Source: Nocardia vaccinii NBRC 15922 (GTDB lineage Bacteria; Actinomycetota; Actinomycetes; Mycobacteriales; Mycobacteriaceae). Taken from it: a stretch of 64,000 bases of DNA. Below, in pieces: positions 42,584 to 50,965 of this stretch; the first letter of the stretch is position 1; every line of letters starts with the position of its first letter. The DNA is taken from NCBI RefSeq assembly GCF_001613305.1, contig NZ_BDCC01000007.1, forward strand, positions 367,323 to 431,322, in the 5' to 3' direction. The notes below the pieces were generated by a model. That model was not told the DNA's origin and searched no databases. It worked only from the letters and a program-made list of their open reading frames with translations. Position numbers and translations under genes: made by a program.

Positions 42584-45144
42584 TGAACCTATTCCTGCAC
42601 ACTCAGACGCCCCCGGACTCCGACAGCGGCGGCGGTGGCGTCGTCGGTGGGCTTCTCACGCACCCCGGCCTGCGACTCGGGCCTCTGCTCGTCGTCGCCG
42701 AACAGCACGCGATTCCCCTCGCCGCCGCGCTCGCAGCCACGGTCATCGCCTTCGTCGCTGTGGCTGGTTGGGTGCGGCGTCGCCGGGAGCGGCGCTGGGC
42801 CCAGGGCGCTCGACAAGTGGAGGTCCTCATCCCGCCGCAAGTACAACCCGACAGCGCGCAAATATTCTGGGAGCAGCTACACGGTGCGATCGCCCGCCGC
42901 TGGTGGCAGCGGTGGTTGTCCGGGCAGCACCTGCTCGGGTTCGAATACCGCATCAGCGCCGAGCACGGCGCGAGGATCCGCCTCTGGGTGCCCTCCTGCG
43001 TGCCACCGCACCTGGTCGAGAACTCTGTGACGGTCGCTTGGCGCGGTGCGCGCACTCACACGATCCCCGCCGCACCGCCGCTGCCGCCGGTCCCGGGCGG
43101 GCATCGCAGTCTGCTTGCCGGTGGCGAGCTGCGGCTCGCGCGGCACGGCCGGTGGCCGATCCGCACTGATGCCCCGGGCGATCCGGCCGCGTTCCTGATC
43201 AACGCCGCTGCCGGGATGGAGCCGGGCACCGTCGCGTGCGTGCAGGTTCTGGCCCGCCCGGTCACCACCCGCCCGACTCGGCACGGCTCCGGGAGTTCCG
43301 GCACTCCCGCGGCCCTGGGCCGGTTCCTCCTCGAGGTCGGGCGGGAGTTCTTCGGCCTGTTCACCCCGGGCCCGGTCCACGCCACAAGCACACCAGCCCG
43401 ACCCAGCAACACGCGGTATGGGGTTCGTGATCGGCAGGGGAGTCTGGAACAGTCCGCCCAGGATCACGCCGCCGCCGCCAAAGCACGCGGCCCTTTGTGG
43501 GCGACGGTCGTGCGCTACGCGGTCACCGCCCCTGTCTCCCTCGACGCCGACCGCACCGCCCGTGCTCGGACCACCGCCATGCTGCAGGGTCGCGCGCACG
43601 CGGTGTCCGGGTATCTGTCGACGGCGTCCCAGCACAACCACTACCGGCGTCACTGGCGTCGCGGTGCCGGGGTGCGTGAGGCGATGTTCTGGCGGCGGCT
43701 CGGCCGCGGTGACCTGCTGTCCTCGCCCGAGCTGGCGGTGGCCGCGCATGTGCCGACCGATGCGGGGATCGCCGAGATCCACCGTGCCGGTGCCCGCGCC
43801 TTGGCCCCCAGCGAAGTCGTGGCCTCGGGTGGGCCGGGCACCAAACCCCTCGGCCGCGCTGATTCGATTCGGGGGCGGGCGGTTGCGATGCGGGTGGACG
43901 ATGCCCGCCACCACGTCCACGTCATCGGCCCTACCGGGACCGGGAAATCCACCCTCCTGGGCCGGATGGTCCTCGCCGACGCCGACGCCCGGCGCGGGCT
44001 GGTTCTCATCGACCCCAAAGGCGACCTGGTCACCGACGTGCTGACCCGGCTTCCCGAGGACTGTGCGGGTCGGGTGGTGTTGTTCGACGCCGCCTCGGCC
44101 GGCGGACCGCCGTGCATCAACCCCCTCGATGTGATCACCTTCGGCGGGGACACGGATCTCGATCGGACTGTGGACAATATCGGCACGATCTTCGCGCGCA
44201 TCTATCACCAGTATTGGGGTCCACGCACTGACGATGTGTTCCGTAACAGCCTCAAAACCGTGTGCGGGCAATCGCGTCCGGCCACCCTCGCCGACGTCGC
44301 GCGGATCCTGACCGACGACACCTATCGGGCCCGGCTCACCGCCACTGTGAAAGATCCTGTCGTGCAACAGTTCTGGCGCGAGTTCGAAGCCCTGGGCGAG
44401 TCCGGTCGCGCCCAGAGCATCGCCCCGCTGATGAACAAGCTCCGCCAACTCCTGACGCGCCCGTTCGTGCGGGCCGCGCTGGCGGGCGGGCCCGCCACCG
44501 TGGACCTGCGCGCGGCCCTCGACGACGGCGGCCTGGTGCTGGCCCGACTACCGAAGGGACGCCTCGGGGAGGAAACCACCCGCCTGTTCGGCGCGCTGCT
44601 GGTCGCGCGGACCTGGCAAGCGGCCACCGCCCGCGCGGACACCCCCGCCACCGAGCGCGCTGATGCGGCCCTGTACCTGGACGAGTTCCACAACTTCCTG
44701 CACTCGTCCACCCCGGTGGAGGACATGCTCGCCGAGGCCCGCGGCTTGCGGTTGTCCATGGTGTTGGCGCACCAGAACCTCGGCCAGCTCACCCCCGCGC
44801 TGCGCGAAGCGATCTCCAGCAACGCCCGCAACAAGATCTATTTCGCCCTCTCACCCGAGGACTCCCGCGATCTGGCGAGGCACACCCTTCCTCAACTGTC
44901 CGAGCACGACCTGGCCCACCTGGACGCCTTCCACGCCGCCGCGCGCCTGGTGATCAACGGCGAGAACATCGCCCCCTACACCCTGCACACCGAGCCGCTG
45001 CCTGCACCGGTCCCGGGACGAGCCCGCCACATCCGCGCCGCCGCCCGCGCCCACACCACCCCCCACCCGCAATCCCCACCGGCTCCCGCACCCCAGCACG
45101 GCACTGTGTCGAAGGTTCCCCCGCTCGACCCGCGCCGCCGCTGA
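42583..45144 (+). CDS. Type IV coupling protein, VirD4/TraG-like ATPase
   Basis: An 853-residue ATPase that recruits the DNA-relaxase complex to the channel. It starts at ATG 42583 (TAATG overlap; AGGAG upstream). One N-terminal transmembrane helix (AAALAATVIAFVAVAGWV) precedes a ~250-residue variable domain. The motor domain has Walker A VIGPTGTGKSTLLGRM, FDPKGD-type LVLIDPKGDLVTDVL, Walker B ALYLDEFHNFL and the motif MVLAHQNLGQL. The tail is Pro/His-rich. Its relaxase partner was not found in the window. Confidence 0.9.
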   Translation: MNLFLHTQTPPDSDSGGGGVVGGLLTHPGLRLGPLLVVAEQHAIPLAAALAATVIAFVAVAGWVRRRRERRWAQGARQVEVLIPPQVQPDSAQIFWEQLHGAIARRWWQRWLSGQHLLGFEYRISAEHGARIRLWVPSCVPPHLVENSVTVAWRGARTHTIPAAPPLPPVPGGHRSLLAGGELRLARHGRWPIRTDAPGDPAAFLINAAAGMEPGTVACVQVLARPVTTRPTRHGSGSSGTPAALGRFLLEVGREFFGLFTPGPVHATSTPARPSNTRYGVRDRQGSLEQSAQDHAAAAKARGPLWATVVRYAVTAPVSLDADRTARARTTAMLQGRAHAVSGYLSTASQHNHYRRHWRRGAGVREAMFWRRLGRGDLLSSPELAVAAHVPTDAGIAEIHRAGARALAPSEVVASGGPGTKPLGRADSIRGRAVAMRVDDARHHVHVIGPTGTGKSTLLGRMVLADADARRGLVLIDPKGDLVTDVLTRLPEDCAGRVVLFDAASAGGPPCINPLDVITFGGDTDLDRTVDNIGTIFARIYHQYWGPRTDDVFRNSLKTVCGQSRPATLADVARILTDDTYRARLTATVKDPVVQQFWREFEALGESGRAQSIAPLMNKLRQLLTRPFVRAALAGGPATVDLRAALDDGGLVLARLPKGRLGEETTRLFGALLVARTWQAATARADTPATERADAALYLDEFHNFLHSSTPVEDMLAEARGLRLSMVLAHQNLGQLTPALREAISSNARNKIYFALSPEDSRDLARHTLPQLSEHDLAHLDAFHAAARLVINGENIAPYTLHTEPLPAPVPGRARHIRAAARAHTTPHPQSPPAPAPQHGTVSKVPPLDPRRR

Positions 45145-45251
45145 AACCCACAGCAGCACACCAGTTTCCGACCGACACACCCGAGGTCGGTCCATGCCCG
45201 TTCTGCCTTGTCCGGCGTGTGCAGCGCCGTTGATTGGAGGTGTCTTGTTCC

Positions 45252-46274
45252 ATGACCCCCGCTCCCCGATCCCTCACACCCCCTGCCCACACCCCCACCC
45301 AGGAAGGCGCGCGCACGGCGGGGCCGGTGCTGGCTGGGCGAGCCCGGCTCGCTGGCATTCTGACCGCGCGGGATCGGTGGCTGCTGTGGATGCTGTACGA
45401 GCACCGCGTCCTGACCACCAGCCAGATCAGCGCCCTGGCCTTCACCGCGACCCGCCGCGCCACCCGCCGCCTCCTGCGATTGCACGAGGCCGGGGTGATC
45501 GACCGGTTCCGGCCCCGCCGCACCGTGGGCACCGCGCCCTGGCATTGGATCCTGGCCCCCGCCGGTGCTGCGGTCCTGGCCGGTGAACACGGCCTGGACC
45601 TACGCGAGCTGCGGTGGCGGTACGACCGCGCTCTCGCGTTGGCGCACAGCCTGCACCTCGAGCACGACGTCGGTGTCGCCGACTGGTTCACCGCCCTGGC
45701 CACCAGCCCCGGGCCCAGCATGCTGAACCTCTGGTGGTCCCAGACTCGATGCGCGCGACTGTGGGGAGACCTGGCTCGCCCGGACGGCTACGGCCGCCTC
45801 GACCCCACCACCTCCGGGGCGGGTGGGCTGGAGTTCTTCCTCGAATTCGACTGCGGCACAGAATCTCTCACCCAGCTCGCCAAGAAACTCCACGGGTACG
45901 CGAACCTCGCCGCCGCGACCGGGATCACCACCCCGCTGCTGATCTGGCTCCCCACACCGCATCGCGAGGCCACCGCACGCACCGCACTCGCGGCCACCGC
46001 CACCGGACTCGAACACCCCGACACGGTCCCGATCGCGACCGCCGCCGGTGATCCCACTGCCGAGGCGGGCCCGGCCGGGGCGGTATGGCTGCCACTGCAC
46101 CCAGGGCCCGCCCGCCTCGCCCGGATCTCGTTGACACGCCTGGCCGCTGCCTGGCCGCGCCTGCCTCTCGATCCGGCTCCGGCCAACACCAACGAGAAGA
46201 GCACTGTGGCCCTGGACCGGCGCGTGGTGATCCCGCCGCCTCCACCGCGCCCACCCTGGCACGAGGGCCTGTGA
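45252..46274 (+). CDS. Replication-relaxation family protein
   Basis: A 340-residue protein of the Replic_Relax (PF13814) type. It begins (ATG 45252; GGAGG upstream) with a disordered stretch, then a winged helix (DRWLLWMLYEHRVLTTSQISAL, RRLLRLHEAGVIDRF) and a nuclease-like core with LEHDVGVADWFTALA and GGLEFFLEFDCGTESLTQLAKKLHGYANL. The family is frequent on mobile elements of actinobacteria and is associated with plasmid DNA processing; the acidic E-x-D-x-GTE and Lys pattern looks like a PD-(D/E)xK fold. It is a candidate for DNA processing in the absence of a visible relaxase. Confidence 0.78.
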   Translation: MTPAPRSLTPPAHTPTQEGARTAGPVLAGRARLAGILTARDRWLLWMLYEHRVLTTSQISALAFTATRRATRRLLRLHEAGVIDRFRPRRTVGTAPWHWILAPAGAAVLAGEHGLDLRELRWRYDRALALAHSLHLEHDVGVADWFTALATSPGPSMLNLWWSQTRCARLWGDLARPDGYGRLDPTTSGAGGLEFFLEFDCGTESLTQLAKKLHGYANLAAATGITTPLLIWLPTPHREATARTALAATATGLEHPDTVPIATAAGDPTAEAGPAGAVWLPLHPGPARLARISLTRLAAAWPRLPLDPAPANTNEKSTVALDRRVVIPPPPPRPPWHEGL

Positions 46275-47296
46275 TGTTCGGGCTCGCACTCGGGGCCGGA
46301 GCCACCGCCCTGTTCACCGCCGTGACGATCGGCGCGTTCACCGTCACCGTCGTCGCGGTCGACTCCGCTCGATCCCACACGAGCATCACCGCTCCCAGCC
46401 CAGCCGCCGGGCAATCGGCCCCGAGTCCCGACGCGGTCACCGACATCCCCGCGGACAAGCTCGCCCTCTACCGGCAGGCCGCCTCGGACTGCCCCGGCCT
46501 GGACTGGACGATCCTGGCCGGCATCGGCAAAGTCGAGACCGACCACGGCCGCAGCCGCCTCCCCGGAGTCTCCGAGGGCCAGAACAGCGCGGGCGCCGCA
46601 GGACCCATGCAGTTCCTGGCCTCCACCTTCACCGAGGTCACCGCACGCCACCAGCTCCCCGCGGGCGGGGCGAGCCCACCCTCGCGATACAACCCGAGCG
46701 ATGCCATCCACGCCGCCGCGTACTACCTGTGCGACTCCGGCGCTCCGGCCGACCTGCACCGCGCGATCTACAGCTACAACCACGCCGACTGGTACGTCCA
46801 GCAAGTCCTCGACCACGCCGCCCGCTACCGCAGCACCACACCCGAGCCCGGCACCGGGGACTGCCAGCACCTCACCACCTCGAACCCCACGGCCGCTAGG
46901 GTCCTGAGGTTCGCCTGCTCCCAGTTGGGGCAACCGTATGTGTGGGGAGGCAACGGGCCCCGAGCCTCCGGCGGCTGGGACTGCTCGGGCCTGACCAAGG
47001 CTGCCTATGCCGCCGCCGGAATCGCGCTCCCGCGCACCGCCTCCGACCAATACCACGCCACCACCCCCATCCCGATCAGCCAGATCCAGCCTGGCGACCT
47101 CGTCTTCTACAGCAATCAGAAAGACGGAATACACCACGTTGCCCTCTACCTCGGCAACAATACAATGATCGACGCACCCGACTTCGGACAATCGGTGAAA
47201 ATAGAAGACTACCGGCATCCGAATGACGACTTTCTGTCCGTCAACCACGTATTCACTCGCGGTCGAGGAACCTCGAATGTGCTTGGTGAGTCGTGA
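46274..47296 (+). CDS. Bifunctional wall hydrolase: lytic transglycosylase + NlpC/P60
   Basis: A 340-residue exported or membrane-anchored enzyme that opens the peptidoglycan for the transfer channel (VirB1-like). An N-terminal helix (LALGAGATALFTAVTIGAF) precedes an SLT-like domain whose catalytic Glu is in AGIGKVETDHGRS, with GAAGPMQFLASTF. The NlpC/P60 endopeptidase follows, with Cys in GGWDCSGLTKAAY and His in GIHHVALYLGNN. It starts in a TGATG overlap with the previous gene and is the last gene of the transfer operon. Confidence 0.92.
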   Translation: MFGLALGAGATALFTAVTIGAFTVTVVAVDSARSHTSITAPSPAAGQSAPSPDAVTDIPADKLALYRQAASDCPGLDWTILAGIGKVETDHGRSRLPGVSEGQNSAGAAGPMQFLASTFTEVTARHQLPAGGASPPSRYNPSDAIHAAAYYLCDSGAPADLHRAIYSYNHADWYVQQVLDHAARYRSTTPEPGTGDCQHLTTSNPTAARVLRFACSQLGQPYVWGGNGPRASGGWDCSGLTKAAYAAAGIALPRTASDQYHATTPIPISQIQPGDLVFYSNQKDGIHHVALYLGNNTMIDAPDFGQSVKIEDYRHPNDDFLSVNHVFTRGRGTSNVLGES

Positions 47297-47521
47297 TCAT
47301 ATCACTCGCTGCTCTTGCTTCATTTTCACTGCTCACCGGAGACTAACGAGCGGAAAAAGATGATATGCGTTCTGTTGGGAATGGGTTGACATTCGCCCGG
47401 TATCGAGGGTCCATGTATGTGGTGCACCGTTACGCGAATCGTGTGATGCGATCGGGCGGCGGGGCACCGTCCCGGCCGGGGCCCCAATCAATCACATGCG
47501 GAAATCCTGACGGGAGATGTC
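47297..47521 (+). promoter_or_regulatory. Promoter and leader block, copy B
   Basis: This 225-bp gap contains TTGACA (47386-47391) with TTCGCCCGGTATCGAGGG and CCATGTATGTGG behind it, then CCGTCCCGGCCGGGG and GACGGGAGATGTCATGCCCA leading into the next gene. The same ordered blocks recur at 48538-48670. The 5' third is AT-rich. Confidence 0.6.
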
Positions 47522-47623
47522 ATGCCCACACCTGAAACAACCACCCCCGACGCCATGCGCGTCGCGCACCGAACCAGCGACGCCGTCACGCGGCGATCCG
47601 TGGCAGCGGGGTCCGGCCGGTGA
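47522..47623 (+). CDS. 33-residue leader ORF
   Basis: Starts at ATG 47522 behind GGGAG in exactly the context used by the winged-helix gene at 48668. It encodes MPTPETTTPDAMRVAHRT... ending GSGR and its stop overlaps the next start (TGATG). It may be a degenerate or truncated gene, or a short leader that couples translation to the next gene. Confidence 0.45.
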   Translation: MPTPETTTPDAMRVAHRTSDAVTRRSVAAGSGR

Positions 47624-47973
47624 TGAACAACAGTCGCAGCCACGACGCGGACGGGGCAATCAAAAAGGGCGTAGTGCTGTCCGGTCACACCTATGTTCCC
47701 GTGCAACTCCGTGACCGTAATATCAGCGCCGAGAAGGTGCTTTTCCGGCCGCCGGACAAGTGCAACCACGAGGCCACGATCTGCCGCGAATGCGCGGAAT
47801 CGTGGGGCTGGGACCACGTCGTGCATTTCGACCGCACGGTCGCGGGCCGACGGCTGCGCGCCGAAATCGACGCGCACACGACACCGGACACCGCGCCGCA
47901 CCACCGGCCCGACCCCGCCGATACCCCCACCGCCACCAGCACACCGCCCACGCCGGACACACCCGCCACATAA
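47623..47973 (+). CDS. Small Cys-motif protein (C-x-H...IC-x-E-C-A-E-x-W)
   Basis: A 116-residue protein. Near residue 47 it has KCNHEATICRECAESW, a C-x-H-x4-C-x2-C arrangement that looks like a short zinc knuckle. The C-terminal 35 residues are a Thr/Pro-rich tail. The same Cys motif occurs in the gene at 50262. It is coupled to the 33-residue ORF and followed by a strong hairpin. Probably a small nucleic-acid- or protein-binding factor of the element; function unknown. Confidence 0.65.
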   Translation: MNNSRSHDADGAIKKGVVLSGHTYVPVQLRDRNISAEKVLFRPPDKCNHEATICRECAESWGWDHVVHFDRTVAGRRLRAEIDAHTTPDTAPHHRPDPADTPTATSTPPTPDTPAT

Positions 47974-47988
47974 CCAGGTTCCCGATGT

Positions 47989-48014
47989 CACCCCGGCCCA
48001 TTCAGGCCGGGGTG
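47989..48014 (+). terminator. Terminator hairpin
   Basis: CACCCCGGCC and its exact complement around a 6-nt loop, 15 bp after the Cys-motif gene. Confidence 0.7.
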
Positions 48015-48116
48015 GCGCTCGTCCGTCATCGCAATGCACGCCGCCCCGGTGAGGCCGGGCTATCGCGCTACGGACCGCAATCCCGCGCACCCGTATCTGC
48101 CGAAAGACCGACCTCT

Positions 48117-48365
48117 ATGTGTCCCGTTGAGGCTGTTCCGGGAAATCCGGCCCCCGCAACTGTGCGGGTATGGCGCGCGATTGCCGCACTTCCCTTTGTC
48201 GGGCATCCGGAAATACCGCGCCCCGAACCATTCGATGATCTCGCCGAGCCCCGAAAATGGGCCAAAGACCAGATTCGGCAATTCGTCGACGATTTCGGCC
48301 GAGATGGCCGGGTCGATATCGTGAATCTCGGATACCGGCCCGGCAATCTGGCGTGCGTCACATAG
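48117..48365 (+). CDS. Possible small protein
   Basis: An 82-residue frame from ATG 48117 (MCPVEAVPGNPAPATVRVWR). The second half, FDDLAEPRKWAKDQIRQFVDDFGRDGRVDIVN, has the charge pattern of a real amphipathic helical protein, and a small hairpin (CCGTGT-GCTG-ACACGG, 48380-48395) follows, as for the other genes here. No ribosome-binding site is obvious and no family is recognised. Confidence 0.4.
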   Translation: MCPVEAVPGNPAPATVRVWRAIAALPFVGHPEIPRPEPFDDLAEPRKWAKDQIRQFVDDFGRDGRVDIVNLGYRPGNLACVT

Positions 48366-48667
48366 CCCGGTCCGCTGGCCCGTGTGCTGACACGGTACCG
48401 GCCCCGATATGAACCTCCCGACGCAGTCGTATGTGGTACTCGTTTCGTCGTATCAGAGTCGCGGCTATCCGACAGTGCCGGGCATTCCCGTTGCGGTAGC
48501 AATTAATAGAAGACGGGCGTCTTGTTTAGATAATGGCTTGACATTTCCCCGGGTGACGAGCGTCCATGGATGTGGTTTCCCCGCAATTCCCCGGAATTGC
48601 GGGGTGAACCGTCCCGGCCGGGACATGGCAACACCGCATTGAATTCCCTATCACCGACGGAGATGTC
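48366..48667 (+). promoter_or_regulatory. Promoter and leader block, copy C
   Basis: A 300-bp gap. It carries TTGACA (48538-48543), then TTTCCCCGGGTGACGAGCG and TCCATGGATGTGG, a hairpin GCAATTCC-CCG-GAATTGC, CCGTCCCGGCCGGGA and GACGGAGATGTCATGCCCA. Order and text match copy B at 47386-47524, so a leader of about 135 bp has been duplicated in front of two different genes. Confidence 0.6.
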
Positions 48668-49285
48668 ATGCCCAATGCGCGACCGATAAACGACACCAAC
48701 GACGCCGCTGTGCGCGCGGCGCTGGCCGCCCATCCCGGGGCCACCGCCAGCGCGCTGGCATTCCATGCGGGAATGAGCGTGTCCACCGCCCGCACCATCC
48801 TGGGCCGGATGGCCGACGACGGCACCGCCGTGCGCACCACCGACCCCGACGCGTCCCGCGCCACCTACCTGTGGACCCTGGCCGACACCGCACCGGCCCG
48901 GACCGCGAAACCGGCCGCGCGCACCGCACGCACGCCGGGCCGCCCCAAGAAGACCGGCACCACGCCGCCGCCCGCCGCCACCGCCAAGCCCCGGGCCGGT
49001 ACCGCGACCGGTACCAGGAGCGCCGCCAGCGCGGGGGGCGGTGCGGGCACGGTGGACAAGTTGCCCCCGGGTGGGTTGCGGGGGCTGGTCGAGGACCATC
49101 TGCGGGACAACCCCGGCGAGTCGTTCAGCCCGACCGCACTCAAACACGCCCTGGACACCGCGCACGCGCCCCGGCAGTTCTCCAGCGGCGCGATCAACAA
49201 CGCCCTCGAGAAACTCACCGCCGACGAGGTGGCGATCCGTACCAGCGACGCACCGAAGACGTGGGCCCTGGCCGCCGGGGCGTAA
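48668..49285 (+). CDS. Double winged-helix protein with basic linker
   Basis: A 205-residue DNA-binding protein. The first winged helix is VRAALAAHPGATASALAFHAG, MSVSTARTILGRMADDG. A Lys/Arg/Pro/Thr-rich linker (TARTPGRPKKTG...) follows, then a second winged helix (LRGLVEDHLRDNPGESFSP, SSGAINNALEKLTADEVA). The second domain resembles the N-terminal domain of the protein encoded at 53847. It is probably a transcription or nucleoid factor of the element. Confidence 0.7.
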   Translation: MPNARPINDTNDAAVRAALAAHPGATASALAFHAGMSVSTARTILGRMADDGTAVRTTDPDASRATYLWTLADTAPARTAKPAARTARTPGRPKKTGTTPPPAATAKPRAGTATGTRSAASAGGGAGTVDKLPPGGLRGLVEDHLRDNPGESFSPTALKHALDTAHAPRQFSSGAINNALEKLTADEVAIRTSDAPKTWALAAGA

Positions 49286-49325
49286 CCGGCCCCGCCAGCG
49301 CCGGGCGTCCGCCCGCTCACCGATG

Positions 49326-49351
49326 CCGGGGCCCGGAACATCAGGCCCCGG
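49326..49351 (+). terminator. Terminator hairpin
   Basis: CCGGGGCC and GGCCCCGG flank a 10-nt loop, 40 bp after the winged-helix gene. Confidence 0.65.
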
Positions 49352-49404
49352 ATCGGTTCCACTTCCCGAAATTTGCACTCACACAACAGAATCGAGACTT
49401 TGTC

Positions 49405-50193
49405 ATGACCACACCCACCACCTCCGAACCGATCGCGCAGTTGCGCGCGGCCCGTGACCAGGCCGCTGATGCCCGGAATCTGCCGCGCGCGCTGGAACTG
49501 GACAACGAGCTGGAAGACCTCGGCCAGCTGGGCGGCTCGCGTCGCACGTGCTGGCCGTGCGGGAGCTGGGCCGATCACGTCCACGCACCCGGCACCGGGG
49601 AGCGCATGCTCGTGCACGGGCCGCACCCCGCCGACGACGAGCACATCGCGGTCGCGGTGCAGGTGTTCACGCTGGCCGCCACCGCCCTGCCGCACCACTG
49701 GTCCCAAACCCCCACCGCCGCCCACGTTGCCGTCGATCTGGGTGCGCACCGGTACGTGGTGACCATCCGCACGCTCGACACCGGCGGCGCGGCGGCCCGC
49801 GTGGTCTACCTCAGCGCCTGCACCCACCGGGACACTGGGCGGGCGCGGGCATTCCCGGCCATCCACGCCACCGCACGCGCCAGCGCCGCGATCGTCACCG
49901 CGTACCACCACGCCCGCTACGTCGGCAACGGGCTCGCCGCGCCCGTGCCCGTGGTGGCAGCACGCGCCGAGGATCCCGACGGTCCCGACGCGTTGCTGGC
50001 GCGGTTCCGCGTCTGCCAGAACGAGATCGACACCGAGATCGACACCCACGACGGCGACCCCGACACCGGCGCACACCACGACCGCCTCGCCGCGCTACAC
50101 CGCGAAGCCAGCGAACTCATGGCCGCCCTGGACAACCACCTCAGCACCGGCGGCGCACTGCCCCGGGCATGGACACACGCCCGAACCGCGTAA
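49405..50193 (+). CDS. Hypothetical protein with TCxxC-SWADH motif
   Basis: A 262-residue protein. A helical N-terminus (IAQLRAARDQAADARNLPRALELDNELEDL) leads into RRTCWPCGSWADHVHAP, a C-x2-C followed by a Trp-Ala-Asp-His signature. A mixed alpha/beta core comes next (HVAVDLGAHRYVVTIRTLDTGG). A C-terminal coiled region (RFRCQNEIDTEID-like, HHDRLAALHREASELMAAL) completes it. The N-terminal half is clearly paralogous to the protein at 53166 (RALRADTVL..HTCPTCESWADHLHDP). Family unknown to me. Confidence 0.65.
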   Translation: MTTPTTSEPIAQLRAARDQAADARNLPRALELDNELEDLGQLGGSRRTCWPCGSWADHVHAPGTGERMLVHGPHPADDEHIAVAVQVFTLAATALPHHWSQTPTAAHVAVDLGAHRYVVTIRTLDTGGAAARVVYLSACTHRDTGRARAFPAIHATARASAAIVTAYHHARYVGNGLAAPVPVVAARAEDPDGPDALLARFRVCQNEIDTEIDTHDGDPDTGAHHDRLAALHREASELMAALDNHLSTGGALPRAWTHARTA

Positions 50194-50202
50194 GCAACTG
50201 CT

Positions 50203-50227
50203 CCCCGGCGGGCCCGGCCCGCCGGGG
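50203..50227 (+). terminator. Terminator hairpin
   Basis: CCCCGGCGGGCC and its exact complement are separated by a single base, so the real loop uses a few closing pairs. It begins 10 bp after the preceding stop. Confidence 0.65.
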
Positions 50228-50261
50228 ACACCAGCCACCCGACAACGACAGGGAAAGATTC

Positions 50262-50654
50262 ATGTACCAGACACTGACCGCGCGACTGGACGAGTCCTAC
50301 ACCGTCCTGGGCACCGCGCAGCGGGTCACCCGCATCCGCGAGCACTCGTTCCTCGTGGTGCCGCACACCGAGTGCGCGCACGTCACCGGTGGGACCATCT
50401 GCGCCGAGTGCGCCGAGAACTGGCAGGTCGATTACGAATTCGACGACCCGTTCCCGTTCGCACGCGCCCGGCATCGGTGGACCGTGCGCGATCTCATCGA
50501 CGCGGGCCAGCTCCGCGTCGGGGCCGCGCTCACCCTGGCCGGAACCGACATCGCGGCCGTGGTCACCGCGACCGGTGGGCTGATGCTGCCCGACGGACGC
50601 GTGTTCGACACGCCCTCGGCCGCCGCGAACGCCGCACTGGACCGCGACCGCTGA
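50262..50654 (+). CDS. Cys-motif protein with RAMA-like C-terminal domain
   Basis: A 130-residue protein from ATG 50262 (MYQTLTARLDESYTVLG). The motif HTECAHVTGGTICAECAENW matches the C-x-H...C-x2-C-A-E-x-W motif of the gene at 47623. The C-terminal TVRDLIDAGQLRVGAALTLAG...GLMLPDGRVFDTPSAAANAAL resembles the RAMA (restriction/methylase-associated) fold: DLI.AG.L..G..L....G.V....G..F..PS.AA. RAMA-like domains are thought to read modified DNA. Given the methyltransferase on the same element, a reader of its methylation is a testable idea. Confidence 0.6.
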   Translation: MYQTLTARLDESYTVLGTAQRVTRIREHSFLVVPHTECAHVTGGTICAECAENWQVDYEFDDPFPFARARHRWTVRDLIDAGQLRVGAALTLAGTDIAAVVTATGGLMLPDGRVFDTPSAAANAALDRDR

Positions 50655-50691
50655 CCGACACCAGCGCGCGAACACCAGCACCAAACCCCTT

Positions 50692-50723
50692 CGGGCCCCG
50701 GCCGATTCCACGGCCGGGGCCCG
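50692..50723 (+). terminator. Terminator hairpin
   Basis: CGGGCCCCGGCCG and its exact complement around ATTCCA, about 38 bp after the RAMA-like gene. Confidence 0.75.
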
Positions 50724-50965
50724 ATCCATGCCCACAACAACCGCCGCACCCCGGCGCGCACGCGATCACCGCCGACCGGCACCGGCCGCGCGCCCACGGG
50801 CACGGGGCACCGCGCCGACTACACGGGCACCGGCTGTGCAGCTGTGTCCACACCCGGTCTGGTGTCGGGTGTCCAAATTCGGCCCCCGAACAGGAGTCCT
50901 CAGACAGCGGAACCGCGTCCCGGCGGTGTCCGCGTCCCTCGTCCGCCCTGTTCAGGAGGTTCCCC
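50724..50965. other. Leader of the cutinase gene
   Basis: About 240 bp with no recognisable gene; the right end holds the AGGAGG ribosome-binding site of the cutinase-like gene. Confidence 0.4.
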
